Shown piece after piece: positions 45,678-54,151 of a stretch of 64,000 bases of DNA. The notes beneath the pieces were generated by a model. That model made no database searches, was not told the DNA's origin, and saw nothing but the letters and a program-made list of their open reading frames with translations. The DNA is from Actinomycetospora termitidis (GTDB taxonomy: Bacteria; Actinomycetota; Actinomycetes; Mycobacteriales; Pseudonocardiaceae): NCBI RefSeq assembly GCF_030286555.1, contig NZ_JASVWF010000001.1, positions 1,488,001 through 1,552,000 on the forward strand, read 5' to 3'. The translations under genes were made by a program, and so were the position numbers. Each line of letters begins with the position of its first letter. The stretch's first letter is position 1.

Positions 45678-46778
45678 CTACACCATGGCGGCGCTGCCCA
45701 CCTCCGGGTGCGCGCGGAAGAACTCGACCATCGGCCCGACGTGGTCGGCGAAGGACGGGCAGGAGACGCCGACCTCGGCCAGGAGCGCCGTCGTCGCCGC
45801 GGTGTCGTAGAGCGTCGGGTGGGTGAGGTACTCCAGCGTCGACGAGGGAACCTGGAACAGCCGGCCGACGCCGGGGACGTGGTCGATGGAGAACGCCGCC
45901 AGCGGGGTCGGCATCGGCACCACCCGCAGCCGCTTCCCGCCCTGCGCCGCGAACGCCTCGCTCATCTGCGTGACGGTCGGCGGGTGCGGCTGGGCCAGGG
46001 CGACGGTGCGCCCGACGGCTGCGTCGTGCCCGGCCAGCGCAGCGATCCCGTCGACGACGAAGTCCGACGGCACGAGGTTGAACGCCACCCGGTCGGCACC
46101 GCGGGGCAGCGGCATGAACGCCGTCGAGCCCTGGCGCAGCAGCAGCTGCAGCACGTAGTACGGCCCGTCGAACTTCTGCGTCCGCCCCGTGGTGGAGTCG
46201 CCGACCACCAACGGGCGGTAGATCGTGACCGGCAGGCCCGCGTCCCGGGCCTTCGCGACGATGCGCTCGGCCTCGTGCTTGGTGTGGTCGTAGTGGTTCG
46301 CGAACGGCTGGCCGAGCTCCAGGTCGTCCTCGAAGAAGAGCCCGTCGTAGCGGCCCGAGACGTAGCAGGTCGAGACGTACTGCAGGCGGCGCAGCCCGTG
46401 CCCGTCCGCGGCGCGGCGCGCGAGGTCCACGACGTGGCGGGTCCCGTCGACGTTGACCCGCCAGGCGATCTCGGGTGCGACGGAGAGGTCGTACACCGCG
46501 GCCAGGTGGAAGATCTCGAGCTGCTCACCGAGCAGCCGGTCGGTCACCGCGGGGTCGAGCCCGAGACCCGGCGTCGTGATGTCCCCGACGACGAGGTCGG
46601 TGCGGCCGGCGATGTCCGGGTCGTCGCGTTCGAGGTCCGCGAGCGCCTCGCGGGCCCGGCCCAGCCAGCGCTGCTGGACGAGCGCGACCGCGCGGGCGTC
46701 GGGGTCGCGGCGCAGGGTGCGCGGCAGGAGGGCGGAGCCCAGGAAACCCGGGAACCCGGTGAACAGCACGGCACTCAC
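45678..46778 (-). CDS. NAD(P)-binding reductase of the extended SDR/thioester-reductase type
   Basis: A 366-residue Rossmann-fold protein with FTGFPGFLGSALL (cofactor), IFHLAAVYDLS, the YDHTKHEAE catalytic Tyr/Lys pair and YRPLVVGDSTTG. The sequence is close to the NAD-binding domain of fatty-acyl/thioester reductases (male-sterility-like). The substrate is unknown, possibly a long-chain acyl compound. The GTG at 46778 is used. It lies upstream of murI in the same direction, 22 bp apart. Confidence 0.75.
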   Translation of the reverse strand: MSAVLFTGFPGFLGSALLPRTLRRDPDARAVALVQQRWLGRAREALADLERDDPDIAGRTDLVVGDITTPGLGLDPAVTDRLLGEQLEIFHLAAVYDLSVAPEIAWRVNVDGTRHVVDLARRAADGHGLRRLQYVSTCYVSGRYDGLFFEDDLELGQPFANHYDHTKHEAERIVAKARDAGLPVTIYRPLVVGDSTTGRTQKFDGPYYVLQLLLRQGSTAFMPLPRGADRVAFNLVPSDFVVDGIAALAGHDAAVGRTVALAQPHPPTVTQMSEAFAAQGGKRLRVVPMPTPLAAFSIDHVPGVGRLFQVPSSTLEYLTHPTLYDTAATTALLAEVGVSCPSFADHVGPMVEFFRAHPEVGSAAMV

Positions 46779-46947
46779 GCCTGTCTCCTCTCGGACGCCG
46801 GGAGGCTATCCGGTACCGGGCGTACCGCGACATGAACTCCGGCACAGCGATCGCGAAGGGTGTCATCGGGCGCGCCGTGGGGCATCTTGGCGCCCAACGG
46901 ACGTCGCGCACCGCCGCCGGCGTGACGAGGGCGGAGAGAGGGACGAG

Positions 46948-48300
46948 ATGGCAGAGCGGATCGTGGTCGTCGGTGCGGGGTTCGCCGGGCTGGAGACGGT
47001 GAAACGTCTCGAGAAGGTCCTGCGGCACGAGATGGCCGACGGCTCGGTCGAGGTCGTCCTCGTCGCCCCGAACGACTACATGCTCTACCTGCCGCTGCTG
47101 CCCCAGGTCGCGGCCGGCGTCATCACCGCCCAGTCGGTCACCGTGCCGCTGCCGCGCGCGGTGAAGCGGGCGCACCGGCTGCCCGGGACCGTCGTCGGGG
47201 TCGACCTGGAGCGGAAGAACTGCGTCGTGCGCAAGATCTCCGGCGACGAGGTCGACCTGCCGTTCGACCGGATCGTGCTGGCCCCCGGGAGCGTCACCCG
47301 CCAGTTCGACATCCCCGGCCTGGAGGACCACGCCCTGGGCATGAAGAACCTCGCCCAGGCCGCCTACCTGCGCGACCACGTGCTGGCCCAGCTCGAGCTG
47401 GCCAACGCCGCGACCGACGACGAGGAGCGCGCGGCCCGCTGCCGCTTCGTGGTCGTCGGCGGCGGCTACGCCGGCACCGAGACCGCCGCGTGCCTACAGC
47501 TGCTCACCGAGTCGGCGCTCAAGCGGTTCCCGCGGCTCGACCCGGGCATGGTGCGCTGGACGCTGGTCGACATCGCACCGCGTCTCATGCCCGAGCTCGG
47601 GAAGCGGCTCGGCGAGCAGGCGCTGGACCTGCTGCGCCGGCGCGGCGTCGAGATCAAGCTGGAGACCGGCGTCAAGGACGTGACCGACGAGGCCGTCACC
47701 TTCTCCGACGGCGAGGTCGTCGCCTGCCGGACGCTCGTCTGGACCGCGGGGGTCACGTCCAGCCCGCTGGTGAAGAACCTCGGCGTCGAGCTGAACCGTG
47801 GCCGCGTCCGGGTCGGGGCGGACCTGCAGATCGAGGGGCATCCGGGGGTGTTCGCCCTCGGGGACTGCGCCGCCGTCCCCGACCTCACCCAGGACGACGC
47901 CGACGCGATCTGCCCGCCGACCGCGCAGCACGCCTCGCGGATGGCGACGACGGCCGCCGACAACGTCGTGGCCTCGCTGCGCGGTGAGCCGCTGACGCAG
48001 TACAAGCACCACGACCTCGGGCTGGTGGTCGACCTCGGCGGGACCCAGGCCGTGGCGCACCCGCTGAACCTGGAGCTCAAGGGTGCGCCCGCGCAGGCCG
48101 TGACCCGCGGCTACCACCTGTTCGCGCTGCCCCTGATGCGCACGCGGGCCCGCGTGGTGGCGAACTGGATCCTCCACCTGTTCGGCGGCGACGACTTCAT
48201 CCGCATCGGCTTCCTGTCCGACCGCAAGGCCACCGTCGACGAGTTCGAGGGGACGCAGTCCTACCTGTCCCACGACGAGATCCGGGCGCGCGCCTCCTGA
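46948..48300 (+). CDS. ndh: Type II NADH dehydrogenase
   Basis: A 450-residue FAD enzyme that passes electrons from NADH to quinone without pumping protons. FAD motif VVVGAGFAGLETVKRL is at the N-terminus; NADH motif VVVGGGYAGTETAA follows near residue 170; WTAGVTSSPLVK and FALGDCAAVP are also present. The C-terminal amphipathic part (PLMRTRARVVANWILHLF) would bind the membrane. ATG 46948 sits behind a GAGAGGGA purine run. Confidence 0.88.
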   Translation: MAERIVVVGAGFAGLETVKRLEKVLRHEMADGSVEVVLVAPNDYMLYLPLLPQVAAGVITAQSVTVPLPRAVKRAHRLPGTVVGVDLERKNCVVRKISGDEVDLPFDRIVLAPGSVTRQFDIPGLEDHALGMKNLAQAAYLRDHVLAQLELANAATDDEERAARCRFVVVGGGYAGTETAACLQLLTESALKRFPRLDPGMVRWTLVDIAPRLMPELGKRLGEQALDLLRRRGVEIKLETGVKDVTDEAVTFSDGEVVACRTLVWTAGVTSSPLVKNLGVELNRGRVRVGADLQIEGHPGVFALGDCAAVPDLTQDDADAICPPTAQHASRMATTAADNVVASLRGEPLTQYKHHDLGLVVDLGGTQAVAHPLNLELKGAPAQAVTRGYHLFALPLMRTRARVVANWILHLFGGDDFIRIGFLSDRKATVDEFEGTQSYLSHDEIRARAS

Positions 48301-48320
48301 GCCGCCGTAGGCTCGCGGGA

Positions 48321-49181
48321 ATGCCCCGCCTCGACGACGTCGTCAGCGCCGACGGCACCCGGATCCGCTGGTGGGACAACGATCAGGTCGGTCGTCCGGC
48401 GCCGGACGTCGTGATCTCCAACGGGCTCGGCGCCTCCCCGGCCGCGTGGCCGTGGCTGGGGGGCGACGGCCGCCCGTCGTCGTCGACGCCGCGGGCCGTG
48501 ACGTGGCACCACCGCGGTCTCGGAGGCTCGGACCGGCCCGCGGACCCGGAGCGGATCCGGATCGCCGACCACGTCGACGACATGTTCGCGGTGATGGACG
48601 CGGCCGGCATCGACTCCGCGGCGGTGGTCGGGTGGTCGGTCGGGGTGGCGGTGGCCTTCGAGGCGGCGCGCCGCGCCCCCGAGCGGGTCTCCTCGCTGCT
48701 GGTGCTGGGCGGGGTCGCCGGTGGCGGCTTCCGGGCCGGCCCCTCGTGGGCGCCGGAGTTCCTCTCCCGCGGGCTCTCGACGGCGAGCGCCTGGTCGCTG
48801 CGCGTGGTCGGTCCGCCGGTGGCCGGACTGATCTCGCTGCTGCCGCGCAGCCTGGACGCCTCGACGATGGCCGCGTTCGCGCCACCCCCGCTGCAGACCC
48901 TGGCCGAGGTCGCGCGGGAGTTCTCCCACCACGACTGGACGTGGTTCTCGCAGATGGTGCTGGCGGCGGGGAAGGAACCACCGATCCCGGTCGACGCGGT
49001 CCGGGTGTCGACCACGGTCGTCGCGGGCGAGTTCGACACGATGGCGCCGGTCGAGGACATGGTCGCGCTCGCCGACGCGGTCCCGGGCGCCCGCCTGGTC
49101 CGGGTGCCCGGCACGCACTTCGTGCCGCTGCAGTTCCCGGACCTGCTCGCGGCGGAGCTCGACCGGCTCAGATCCTCGTAG
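48321..49181 (+). CDS. Alpha/beta hydrolase
   Basis: A 286-residue hydrolase with [13 protein letters not shown], nucleophile box [11 protein letters not shown], acid region [12 protein letters not shown] and His in [10 protein letters not shown]. The triad is complete. The substrate is unknown. ATG 48321 follows TAGGCT by 7 nt (leaderless-type). Its end overlaps aroQ by 14 bp on the opposite strand. Confidence 0.82.
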   Translation: MPRLDDVVSADGTRIRWWDNDQVGRPAPDVVISNGLGASPAAWPWLGGDGRPSSSTPRAVTWHHRGLGGSDRPADPERIRIADHVDDMFAVMDAAGIDSAAVVGWSVGVAVAFEAARRAPERVSSLLVLGGVAGGGFRAGPSWAPEFLSRGLSTASAWSLRVVGPPVAGLISLLPRSLDASTMAAFAPPPLQTLAEVAREFSHHDWTWFSQMVLAAGKEPPIPVDAVRVSTTVVAGEFDTMAPVEDMVALADAVPGARLVRVPGTHFVPLQFPDLLAAELDRLRSS

Positions 49182-49632
49182 CGACGAGGCGCAGCGCGAG
49201 GTCGTAGCCGAGCGTGCCCGCCCCAACGATCACGGCGGTGGCCACCGGCGAGACGTAGGAGTGGTGCCGGAACTCCTCGCGGGTGTGCACGTTCGAGATG
49301 TGCACCTCGACGACCGGCCCCGGGATCGCGGCCAGCGCGTCGCGGATCGCCACCGAGGTGTGCGTGTACGCCGCGGGGTTGACGACGACGGCGGCGAAGT
49401 CGCTCATCGCCTCGTGGATCGCGTCGACGAGCACGCCCTCGTGGTTGCTCTGCCGGGCGTCCACCTCGAGGCCGAGCTCGGCGCCCAGCGCCGTCGCTCG
49501 CTCGTTCACGTCGGCGAGGGTCTCCGACCCGTAGACGTCGGGCTCGCGCCGCCCGAGCAGGTCGAGATTGGGCCCGTGGAGCAGGAGCACCCGACGCGGC
49601 CCTTGCGCTTCACGATTCTGCGACACGGACAC
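49168..49632 (-). CDS. aroQ: 3-dehydroquinate dehydratase, type II
   Basis: A 154-residue enzyme of the shikimate pathway that dehydrates 3-dehydroquinate. It has [50 protein letters not shown] and [18 protein letters not shown]; the catalytic Tyr, Arg and His are present. The usual GPNLN reads GPNLD, a small change. It stands alone here, away from other aro genes. Confidence 0.93.
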   Translation of the reverse strand: MSVSQNREAQGPRRVLLLHGPNLDLLGRREPDVYGSETLADVNERATALGAELGLEVDARQSNHEGVLVDAIHEAMSDFAAVVVNPAAYTHTSVAIRDALAAIPGPVVEVHISNVHTREEFRHHSYVSPVATAVIVGAGTLGYDLALRLVATRI

Positions 49633-49640
49633 TCCAGACG

Positions 49641-49670
49641 ATCACACAGCGATAACAACAGGTGTGTGAT
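49641..49670. promoter_or_regulatory. Dyad ATCACAC-16-GTGTGAT between aroQ and the BldM-like gene
   Basis: Exact 7-bp arms at 49641-49647 and 49664-49670 flank an unusually AT-rich centre containing GATAACAACA. It lies in the 134-bp divergent region and could be an operator for either gene. Confidence 0.4.
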
Positions 49671-49766
49671 TCGAGGGTCAAGGTCCCGGGCGGGGACGCC
49701 GATGGAAGGACAGCGCCCACCGTGGGCGGCCCTGCCGCAGGGGGCAGGACTGGGACGGGAGTCTGT

Positions 49767-50369
49767 ATGAGGACGGTTCTGATCTGCGACGACCGGCGCA
49801 GTGTCCGCGAGGGCCTGACCCGTGTCATGTCGGCCGTGCCGGGGGTGCAGCGCATCGACTGCGTCGCCACCCCGGAGGACCTGCTCGCCCGGTACGCGCG
49901 CCAACCCGTCGACGTGGTCTTCGTCGGCACGCAGCGCGCGGTCAGCTCGGGTGCGGAGGCCACGCGCCGGCTCGTCGCGGCCCACCACCAGGCGAACGTC
50001 ATCGTCTTCGGGGCCCCCGACGACGCCGGCAGCATCGCCGCCGCCATCGCCGGCGGGGCCCGCGGCTACCTGCGCTGGGACGCCTCGCGTCCGGAACTGG
50101 TCGCCGCGCTCGCGTCGACGACGATGGGCGACGTCTTCCCCGCGCAGCGCCAGTCCTCGGAGCCCGGCGCCGGCATCAACCTCACCGAGCGCGAGATGCA
50201 GGTGCTCCGGGGCATGAGCCAGGGCAAGAGCAACGGTCAGATCGGGCGCGAGCTCTACCTGTCCGAGGACACCGTGAAGACGCACGCGCGTCGGCTCTTC
50301 CGCAAGCTGTCCGCCTCGGACCGCGCGCAGGCGGTGGCCCAGGGCTTCCGCTGCGGCCTCGTCAGCTGA
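49767..50369 (+). CDS. BldM-like atypical response regulator (LuxR-type HTH)
   Basis: A 200-residue regulator. The receiver domain (residues 1-115) keeps the acidic pair DD at 8-9, but the phospho-acceptor Asp is Gly54 (DVVFVGTQ). The C-terminal domain (about 135-200, LTEREMQVLRGMSQGKSNGQIGRELYLSEDTVKTHARRLFRKL, ASDRAQAVAQGFR) is very close to streptomycete BldM. It is an orphan with no kinase beside it. It probably controls development or stress genes independently of phosphorylation; a GGGAG site is 7 nt before the ATG. Confidence 0.8.
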   Translation: MRTVLICDDRRSVREGLTRVMSAVPGVQRIDCVATPEDLLARYARQPVDVVFVGTQRAVSSGAEATRRLVAAHHQANVIVFGAPDDAGSIAAAIAGGARGYLRWDASRPELVAALASTTMGDVFPAQRQSSEPGAGINLTEREMQVLRGMSQGKSNGQIGRELYLSEDTVKTHARRLFRKLSASDRAQAVAQGFRCGLVS

Positions 50370-50532
50370 GGCACCCCCACCCGCGTGCGGTGCACCGGAC
50401 GACCCGCCGAGTCGGAGGCGGCGGCGTCGGACCCGGAGCGCGACGACGGGAGGTCTCCGCGGGCTCGCGTCCGCGGCGCCGGGAGCACGTCCGACCGGGC
50501 AGGGTCCGGACGTGCTTCCTGCTCGGGCCCGC

Positions 50533-50769
50533 TCAGCCCTGCAGCGGGCCCACCATCGCGGCGATCCGGTCGTCCCGGATCTCCGTGCGGCCGCGACGCA
50601 GCGCGCCGAAGCGGTGCCGGATGCCGTCGGGACCGGCCAGCCACCCCTGGTAGGCGTCCAGGCGGTGGTCCTGCCGCCCGCCGTCGTCGTCGGTCACGGT
50701 GACGAGGTAGCGGGTGTCGCGCTCGAAGCGGTAGCGCGGCGTGGGCGGGGTCGTCAGTTGCCTGGCCAT
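50533..50769 (-). CDS. Small conserved hypothetical protein
   Basis: A 78-residue protein (RYLVTVTDDDGGRQDHRLDAYQGWLAGPDGIRHRFGAL, ending AAMVGPLQG). It has a compact beta-type pattern and no signal peptide or membrane segment. I do not recognise the family. ATG 50769 is 100 bp from the divergent WYL regulator start. Confidence 0.5.
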   Translation of the reverse strand: MARQLTTPPTPRYRFERDTRYLVTVTDDDGGRQDHRLDAYQGWLAGPDGIRHRFGALRRGRTEIRDDRIAAMVGPLQG

Positions 50770-50869
50770 CGCGGCCGATCGTACGGGCCCGGACGGAGCA
50801 TGCGGCGCTTCTGAGGTGCGCGTCGCGTGGCGGACGGAACTCGTCCGCCTCCTGCGGCACGATCGGTCC

Positions 50870-51892
50870 GTGCTCGAGACGTCCGCCCGCCTGCTGCGCC
50901 TGCTCTCGCTCCTGCAGAGCCGGCCGGAGTGGTCCGGCCCGGAGCTGGCGGAGCGCCTGGGCATCTCGGTGCGCACCGTGCGCCGGGACGTCGACAAGCT
51001 CCGGTCGCTCGACTACCCGGTCGAGGTCGACCTCGGCCCCACGGGCGGCTACCGCCTCGGCGCAGGGGCCGCCCTGCCGCCGCTGCTCCTCGACGACGAC
51101 GAGGCCGTGGCGGTCGCGATCAGCCTGCAGACGGCGGCCGGGTCGGGTGGCGTGGGCGTCGCCGGGCTCGGCGAGACCGCGGTCGCCGCCCTGGTGAAGC
51201 TGGAACGCATCCTCCCCGAGCGGTTGCGTCGGCGGGTCGCGGCGGTCGGGGTGTCCACGGTCGCCCCGCTCCGCCCGACGCCGTCGGTCGAGCCGGCCAC
51301 GCTCGTCGCGGTCGGCGCCGCGTGCCGCGACCGCCGGGTCCTCGAGCTCGACTACACCGCCTTCGACGGGACCGGTTCCCGACGGCGGGTCGAGCCCCAC
51401 CACCTCGTCTCCTGGGGCCGGCGCTGGTACCTGCTCGCCTTTGACCTCGGCCGCGACGACTGGCGCACGCTGCGCCTCGACCGGGTCGTCCCCCGCGTCG
51501 CCCCGGACGGCCTCGCCACCGGGCCCCGTTTCACCCCGCGTGCCGTGCCCGGGGGCGATCCGGCCGAGTACGTGGCCTCGAAGGTCCGGGACGTCCGCCC
51601 GCTGCGCTGCCGGGCCCGGGTGCACGCGGGCGTCGACGAGGTGCGTGCGCGCATCTGGACCGACCAGGTGCGCCTCGAGGACCTCGGCGACGGCACCTGC
51701 CGCGTGCACCTGTCCGCGGACGAGGTGCACGGCGCCGCGGTCATCCTGGTCGCGATGGGCCTGGAACTCGAGGTGGAGGCGCCCGACGAGCTCGCCGTCG
51801 CGTGCCGCGAGATGGGCGAGCGCAGCCTGCGGGCGGCCGGGGCGCAGAAACTCCCGGCCCGGGGTTGCGCACCAGCGGAGGACTTAGGCTAG
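50870..51892 (+). CDS. WYL-domain transcriptional regulator
   Basis: A 340-residue regulator with an N-terminal HTH_11 winged helix (SARLLRLLSLLQSRPEWSGPELAERLGISVRTVRRDVDKLRSL), a WYL ligand-sensing domain (about 145-220, with GRRWYLLAFDLGRDDWRTLRLDR) and a WCX tail. WYL regulators often respond to nucleic-acid-like ligands. GTG 50870 follows CACGAT by 6 nt. The end of the gene overlaps an iron-box sequence. Confidence 0.85.
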   Translation: MLETSARLLRLLSLLQSRPEWSGPELAERLGISVRTVRRDVDKLRSLDYPVEVDLGPTGGYRLGAGAALPPLLLDDDEAVAVAISLQTAAGSGGVGVAGLGETAVAALVKLERILPERLRRRVAAVGVSTVAPLRPTPSVEPATLVAVGAACRDRRVLELDYTAFDGTGSRRRVEPHHLVSWGRRWYLLAFDLGRDDWRTLRLDRVVPRVAPDGLATGPRFTPRAVPGGDPAEYVASKVRDVRPLRCRARVHAGVDEVRARIWTDQVRLEDLGDGTCRVHLSADEVHGAAVILVAMGLELEVEAPDELAVACREMGERSLRAAGAQKLPARGCAPAEDLG

Positions 51893-51902
51893 GCTCACCT
51901 CA
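51884..51902 (+). promoter_or_regulatory. DtxR/IdeR-type iron box (left end of the ESX locus)
   Basis: The 19-mer TTAGGCTAGGCTCACCTCA matches the known IdeR consensus TTAGGTTAGGCTAACCTAA at 16 of 19 positions. It contains a possible -10 TAGGCT (51890-51895), with TTGCGC at 51865-51870 as -35. The box overlaps the last codons of the WYL gene, so a promoter here would read into the gap toward the ESX genes. Confidence 0.6.
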
Positions 51903-52020
51903 ACGAGATCGACCGAGAGTCGAATCTCCGCACAGACCGGCCGCGAGGGTGTTGTGGTGGCGCCCGAGGTGGCTGCGCAAGAGGAGGGCGCCGGGCTCGA
52001 GGGACGAGCCCGGCGCCGTC
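51902..52020 (+). ncRNA. Candidate iron-regulated small RNA
   Basis: A transcript from the promoter inside the iron box would begin near 51902 and end after the perfect 12-bp hairpin at 51987-52017, giving about 115-120 nt without a convincing ORF. An IdeR-controlled RNA of about this size (MrsI) is known in mycobacteria. Any link to it is by arrangement only; no sequence match is claimed. Confidence 0.35.
51987..52017 (+). terminator. Perfect 12-bp hairpin, probable terminator
   Basis: GGCGCCGGGCTC (51987-51998) and GAGCCCGGCGCC (52006-52017) are exact inverted copies with the 7-nt loop GAGGGAC. There is no T-run. It may end the WYL transcript or a short RNA started at the iron box. Confidence 0.7.
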
Positions 52021-52069
52021 CTCGTCATCGTAACCCCTGAGGCCGATGACGGCCCGGTGTGCCGCGAGC

Positions 52070-52110
52070 GCAGGGTCGGCGGCCCGGAATCCTGCGTCAT
52101 GTCGCACTCG
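52070..52110 (+). repeat. 41-nt repeat, first copy
   Basis: It differs from 52290-52330 at a single base (52090). It contains GGGTCGGCGGCCCGG and CCTGCGTCATGTCGCACTCG. The flanks of this copy are only partly self-complementary. Confidence 0.8.
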
Positions 52111-52273
52111 GTGCGGCATCGAGCCGGCCGGCCCCACCTTGTCGCGGTCTCCTGACGGGCTCGGTTCACCTTGTCACTGGGATTCAGCACGACAAGGTGA
52201 GTCGGGACTGCCGGAAACCCGCGACAGGGCGATCGAGGGACGGCCCGTCGCCCCGCCGGGTGTTGCCCGTACC

Positions 52274-52331
52274 GCGAGTGCGACGTCAGGCAGGGTCGGC
52301 GGCCCGGAAACCTGCGTCATGTCGCACTCGC
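52274..52331 (+). repeat. 41-nt repeat, second copy, inside a 58-nt palindrome
   Basis: The repeat at 52290-52330 is enclosed by exact 11-nt inverted arms GCGAGTGCGAC (52274-52284) and GTCGCACTCGC (52321-52331). It lies about 87 bp before the first ESX gene. Confidence 0.75.
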
Positions 52332-52417
52332 CGAGGATTTCCGAAACCGCACCCACGGCGCGAAGCGCGCTCCTACCGTGAGGACGTCGATCATCCGACG
52401 AGCGTGAGGAGCAGCGG

Positions 52418-52726
52418 ATGTCCCAGCCGTTCGACGCCGCCACGGGCGCGATGCAGGGCGGGGCCGCGCAGCTCGAGGCGGCCGGGAGTCAGGTGGGGTC
52501 CGCGGGCGGGCAGGCGTCCGGGGCGGCGTCGTCGGCGGGCGGCGGGGTCAACGGCGGAGCGCTCGCGGGCGCGTTGAGCGCGCTGGGCGCCGAGCTCGCG
52601 GCGAAGGCGCAGGAACTGGCGGCGGCGGCCTCGGCCACCTCGGCGAACGTGAGCGCCGCGGCCGCGGGCTACCAGACCTCCGACGCCGCGGCGAGCCGTG
52701 CGATCGACGGCGCCGTGCCGGGCTAG
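52418..52726 (+). CDS. EspC-like secreted type VII substrate
   Basis: A 102-residue, Ala/Gly-rich, helical protein (FDAATGAMQGGAAQLEAAG early, then LAAKAQELAAAASATSANVSAAAAGYQTSDAAAS) of the ESX-secretion-associated EspC/excreted-virulence-factor type. It carries the C-terminal YxxxD-type export signal (YQTSD). It is the first gene of the ESX locus and points toward eccD. Function after secretion is unknown. Confidence 0.7.
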   Translation: MSQPFDAATGAMQGGAAQLEAAGSQVGSAGGQASGAASSAGGGVNGGALAGALSALGAELAAKAQELAAAASATSANVSAAAAGYQTSDAAASRAIDGAVPG

Positions 52727-54150
52727 AAGCGGGCGCCGGCGTCGGCCGCGGCGGCGTAGAGGCCGAGGACCCCGGCCAGCAACGGCAGCACCGCCACGGC
52801 GGCTGCGGTCTCCAGGCGGGCCAGCAGCCGCTGCGTGCGGGGCCGGCGCCACCACGCGAGCACCCCCTCGTCGGTGACGGAGGCCGTCCGCAGCGCGCCG
52901 CCGAGCCCCACGAGTGCCCCGATCAGCGCGACGCCGACCGCGACCACCACCGCCCGCGCCCCCGGCCCGCCCGTGAGCACCACCGACCAGCCGGTCCCGG
53001 CCAGCCCGACCGTCCCCGCGCCGATCGCCGCGGCGGACTCCACCACGAACACCGAGCGCCGGGCCCGCAGCACCGCGGTGACCGACACCGCCGCACAGAG
53101 ACCGAGGACCATGCCCCCGCCCGACGAGGTCGCGAGGACCCACAGGCCCGCGGCGGCCGCCGTGCCGCCGGCCAGCGCGGCCGTGTCGACGGTGCGCCGG
53201 GTGGCCTCGGCGAGCTCGACGAGGTGCTCGGCGTCCGCGCGCGGCTCGATCCACGTGCGGCCGCGGGTGACGAGCCACGGCAGCGCCAGCACGAGGACCA
53301 GCCACACCGTGAGCCCGACGGCGATCGCCCGCGGCGTCGGGAGCACCCCGCCCGCGACCAGCGCCGACGGCAGCGAGACCCCGATGCCGAGCGCGCCCGC
53401 CCCGGCCCACCAGGGCCCGCGCTCGCCCACGACCAGCCAGGCCGACGCCGCCCCGACGGCGAGCGCGGAGCCGGCCAGGGTCAGCACGAGCGGGAGCCCG
53501 CCGCGCGCGACGAGGCCGCCCGCGACCCCCGCCGCCGTCCACGCGGCGAGCGACGCGAGCCCGGCACCGAGCGTCGGCAGGTCGGCGACCGGGTCGGCGT
53601 CGAGCGGCGTCGTGGGGCGCGACCGTCGCTGCAGCGCGGCCAGCCCGAGCAGCATCAGCGCGAGCACCAGCGGCACCAGCGGCCCGCCGGGGAGCGCCAG
53701 CGACAGCGCGGTGCCGACCGCCGACACCGCCACCAGCAGCGCCGTCACCAGCACCCCGACCCGCCGGGCGGTCCAGCGCGGCACGCGGGCGGCACCCTCG
53801 GCGAGTGCGACCAGGCCGTCGTCGACCGGCTGCGCGGGCCGGGGCATGGGCCAGGGCCCGAGGTGCAGGACGTCGCCGTCCCGCACCCCGGCCGCCTCCA
53901 GGGAGATCCCCGGCGGCATCGGGCCGGCGCCCGTGCGGTGCAGGTACCAGGGACGCCCGTCCGCGCCGCGGACGAGCGGAGCCCCGGGCAACAGGCGCCC
54001 GGCCAGCTCGTCGACGACCTCGGCGACGCTCGCGCCCGCCGGGAGGGCGGCGTCGACGGCCCCCTCCGGCCCCCGGACGCGCACCGTGCACCACGAGCCG
54101 TCGGGCGCGTCCCAGGTCGCGGACGGGGAGGGCTGACGGGCCATGGCCAT
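52723..54150 (-). CDS. eccD: Type VII secretion membrane protein EccD
   Basis: A 475-residue ESX core component. The N-terminus (about residues 15-95, WCTVRVRGPEGAVDAALPAGASVAEVVDELAGRL) is the ubiquitin-like YukD domain. About 11 membrane segments follow from residue 125. Two EccD copies per protomer form the lipid-filled vestibule of the ESX pore. ATG 54150 (MAMARQ) has GAGG about 9 nt upstream; ATG 54144 is also possible. Its start overlaps that of eccC head to head. The end overlaps the EspC-like stop by 4 bp. Confidence 0.86.
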   Translation of the reverse strand: MAMARQPSPSATWDAPDGSWCTVRVRGPEGAVDAALPAGASVAEVVDELAGRLLPGAPLVRGADGRPWYLHRTGAGPMPPGISLEAAGVRDGDVLHLGPWPMPRPAQPVDDGLVALAEGAARVPRWTARRVGVLVTALLVAVSAVGTALSLALPGGPLVPLVLALMLLGLAALQRRSRPTTPLDADPVADLPTLGAGLASLAAWTAAGVAGGLVARGGLPLVLTLAGSALAVGAASAWLVVGERGPWWAGAGALGIGVSLPSALVAGGVLPTPRAIAVGLTVWLVLVLALPWLVTRGRTWIEPRADAEHLVELAEATRRTVDTAALAGGTAAAAGLWVLATSSGGGMVLGLCAAVSVTAVLRARRSVFVVESAAAIGAGTVGLAGTGWSVVLTGGPGARAVVVAVGVALIGALVGLGGALRTASVTDEGVLAWWRRPRTQRLLARLETAAAVAVLPLLAGVLGLYAAAADAGARF

Positions 54151-54151
54151 G
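54142..54151. promoter_or_regulatory. Palindrome CATGGCCATG holding the start codons of eccC and eccD
   Basis: The 10-bp perfect palindrome gives both divergent genes a Met-Ala-Met start: eccC from 54143 rightward and eccD from 54150 leftward. There is no intergenic DNA, so each promoter or ribosome site must lie in the other gene. Confidence 0.7.

Larger units (their letters stand above)
51893..52417. other. Gene-poor, repeat-rich region before the ESX locus
   Basis: This 525-bp stretch holds the end of the iron box, a perfect terminator-like hairpin, a hairpin of TCACCTTGTC arms (52166-52175 and 52191-52200), and two copies of a 41-nt repeat. A GTG ORF from 51949 to 52155 reads WWRPRWLRKRRAPG but runs through the hairpin and a repeat, so I do not call it as a gene. 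Confidence 0.5.

Noticed and set aside
51949-52155. GTG ORF reading WWRPRWLRKRRAPG after the iron box
   Set aside because: It runs through a perfect hairpin and a 41-nt repeat, has no ribosome site and no recognisable family; a transcript without a gene fits better.
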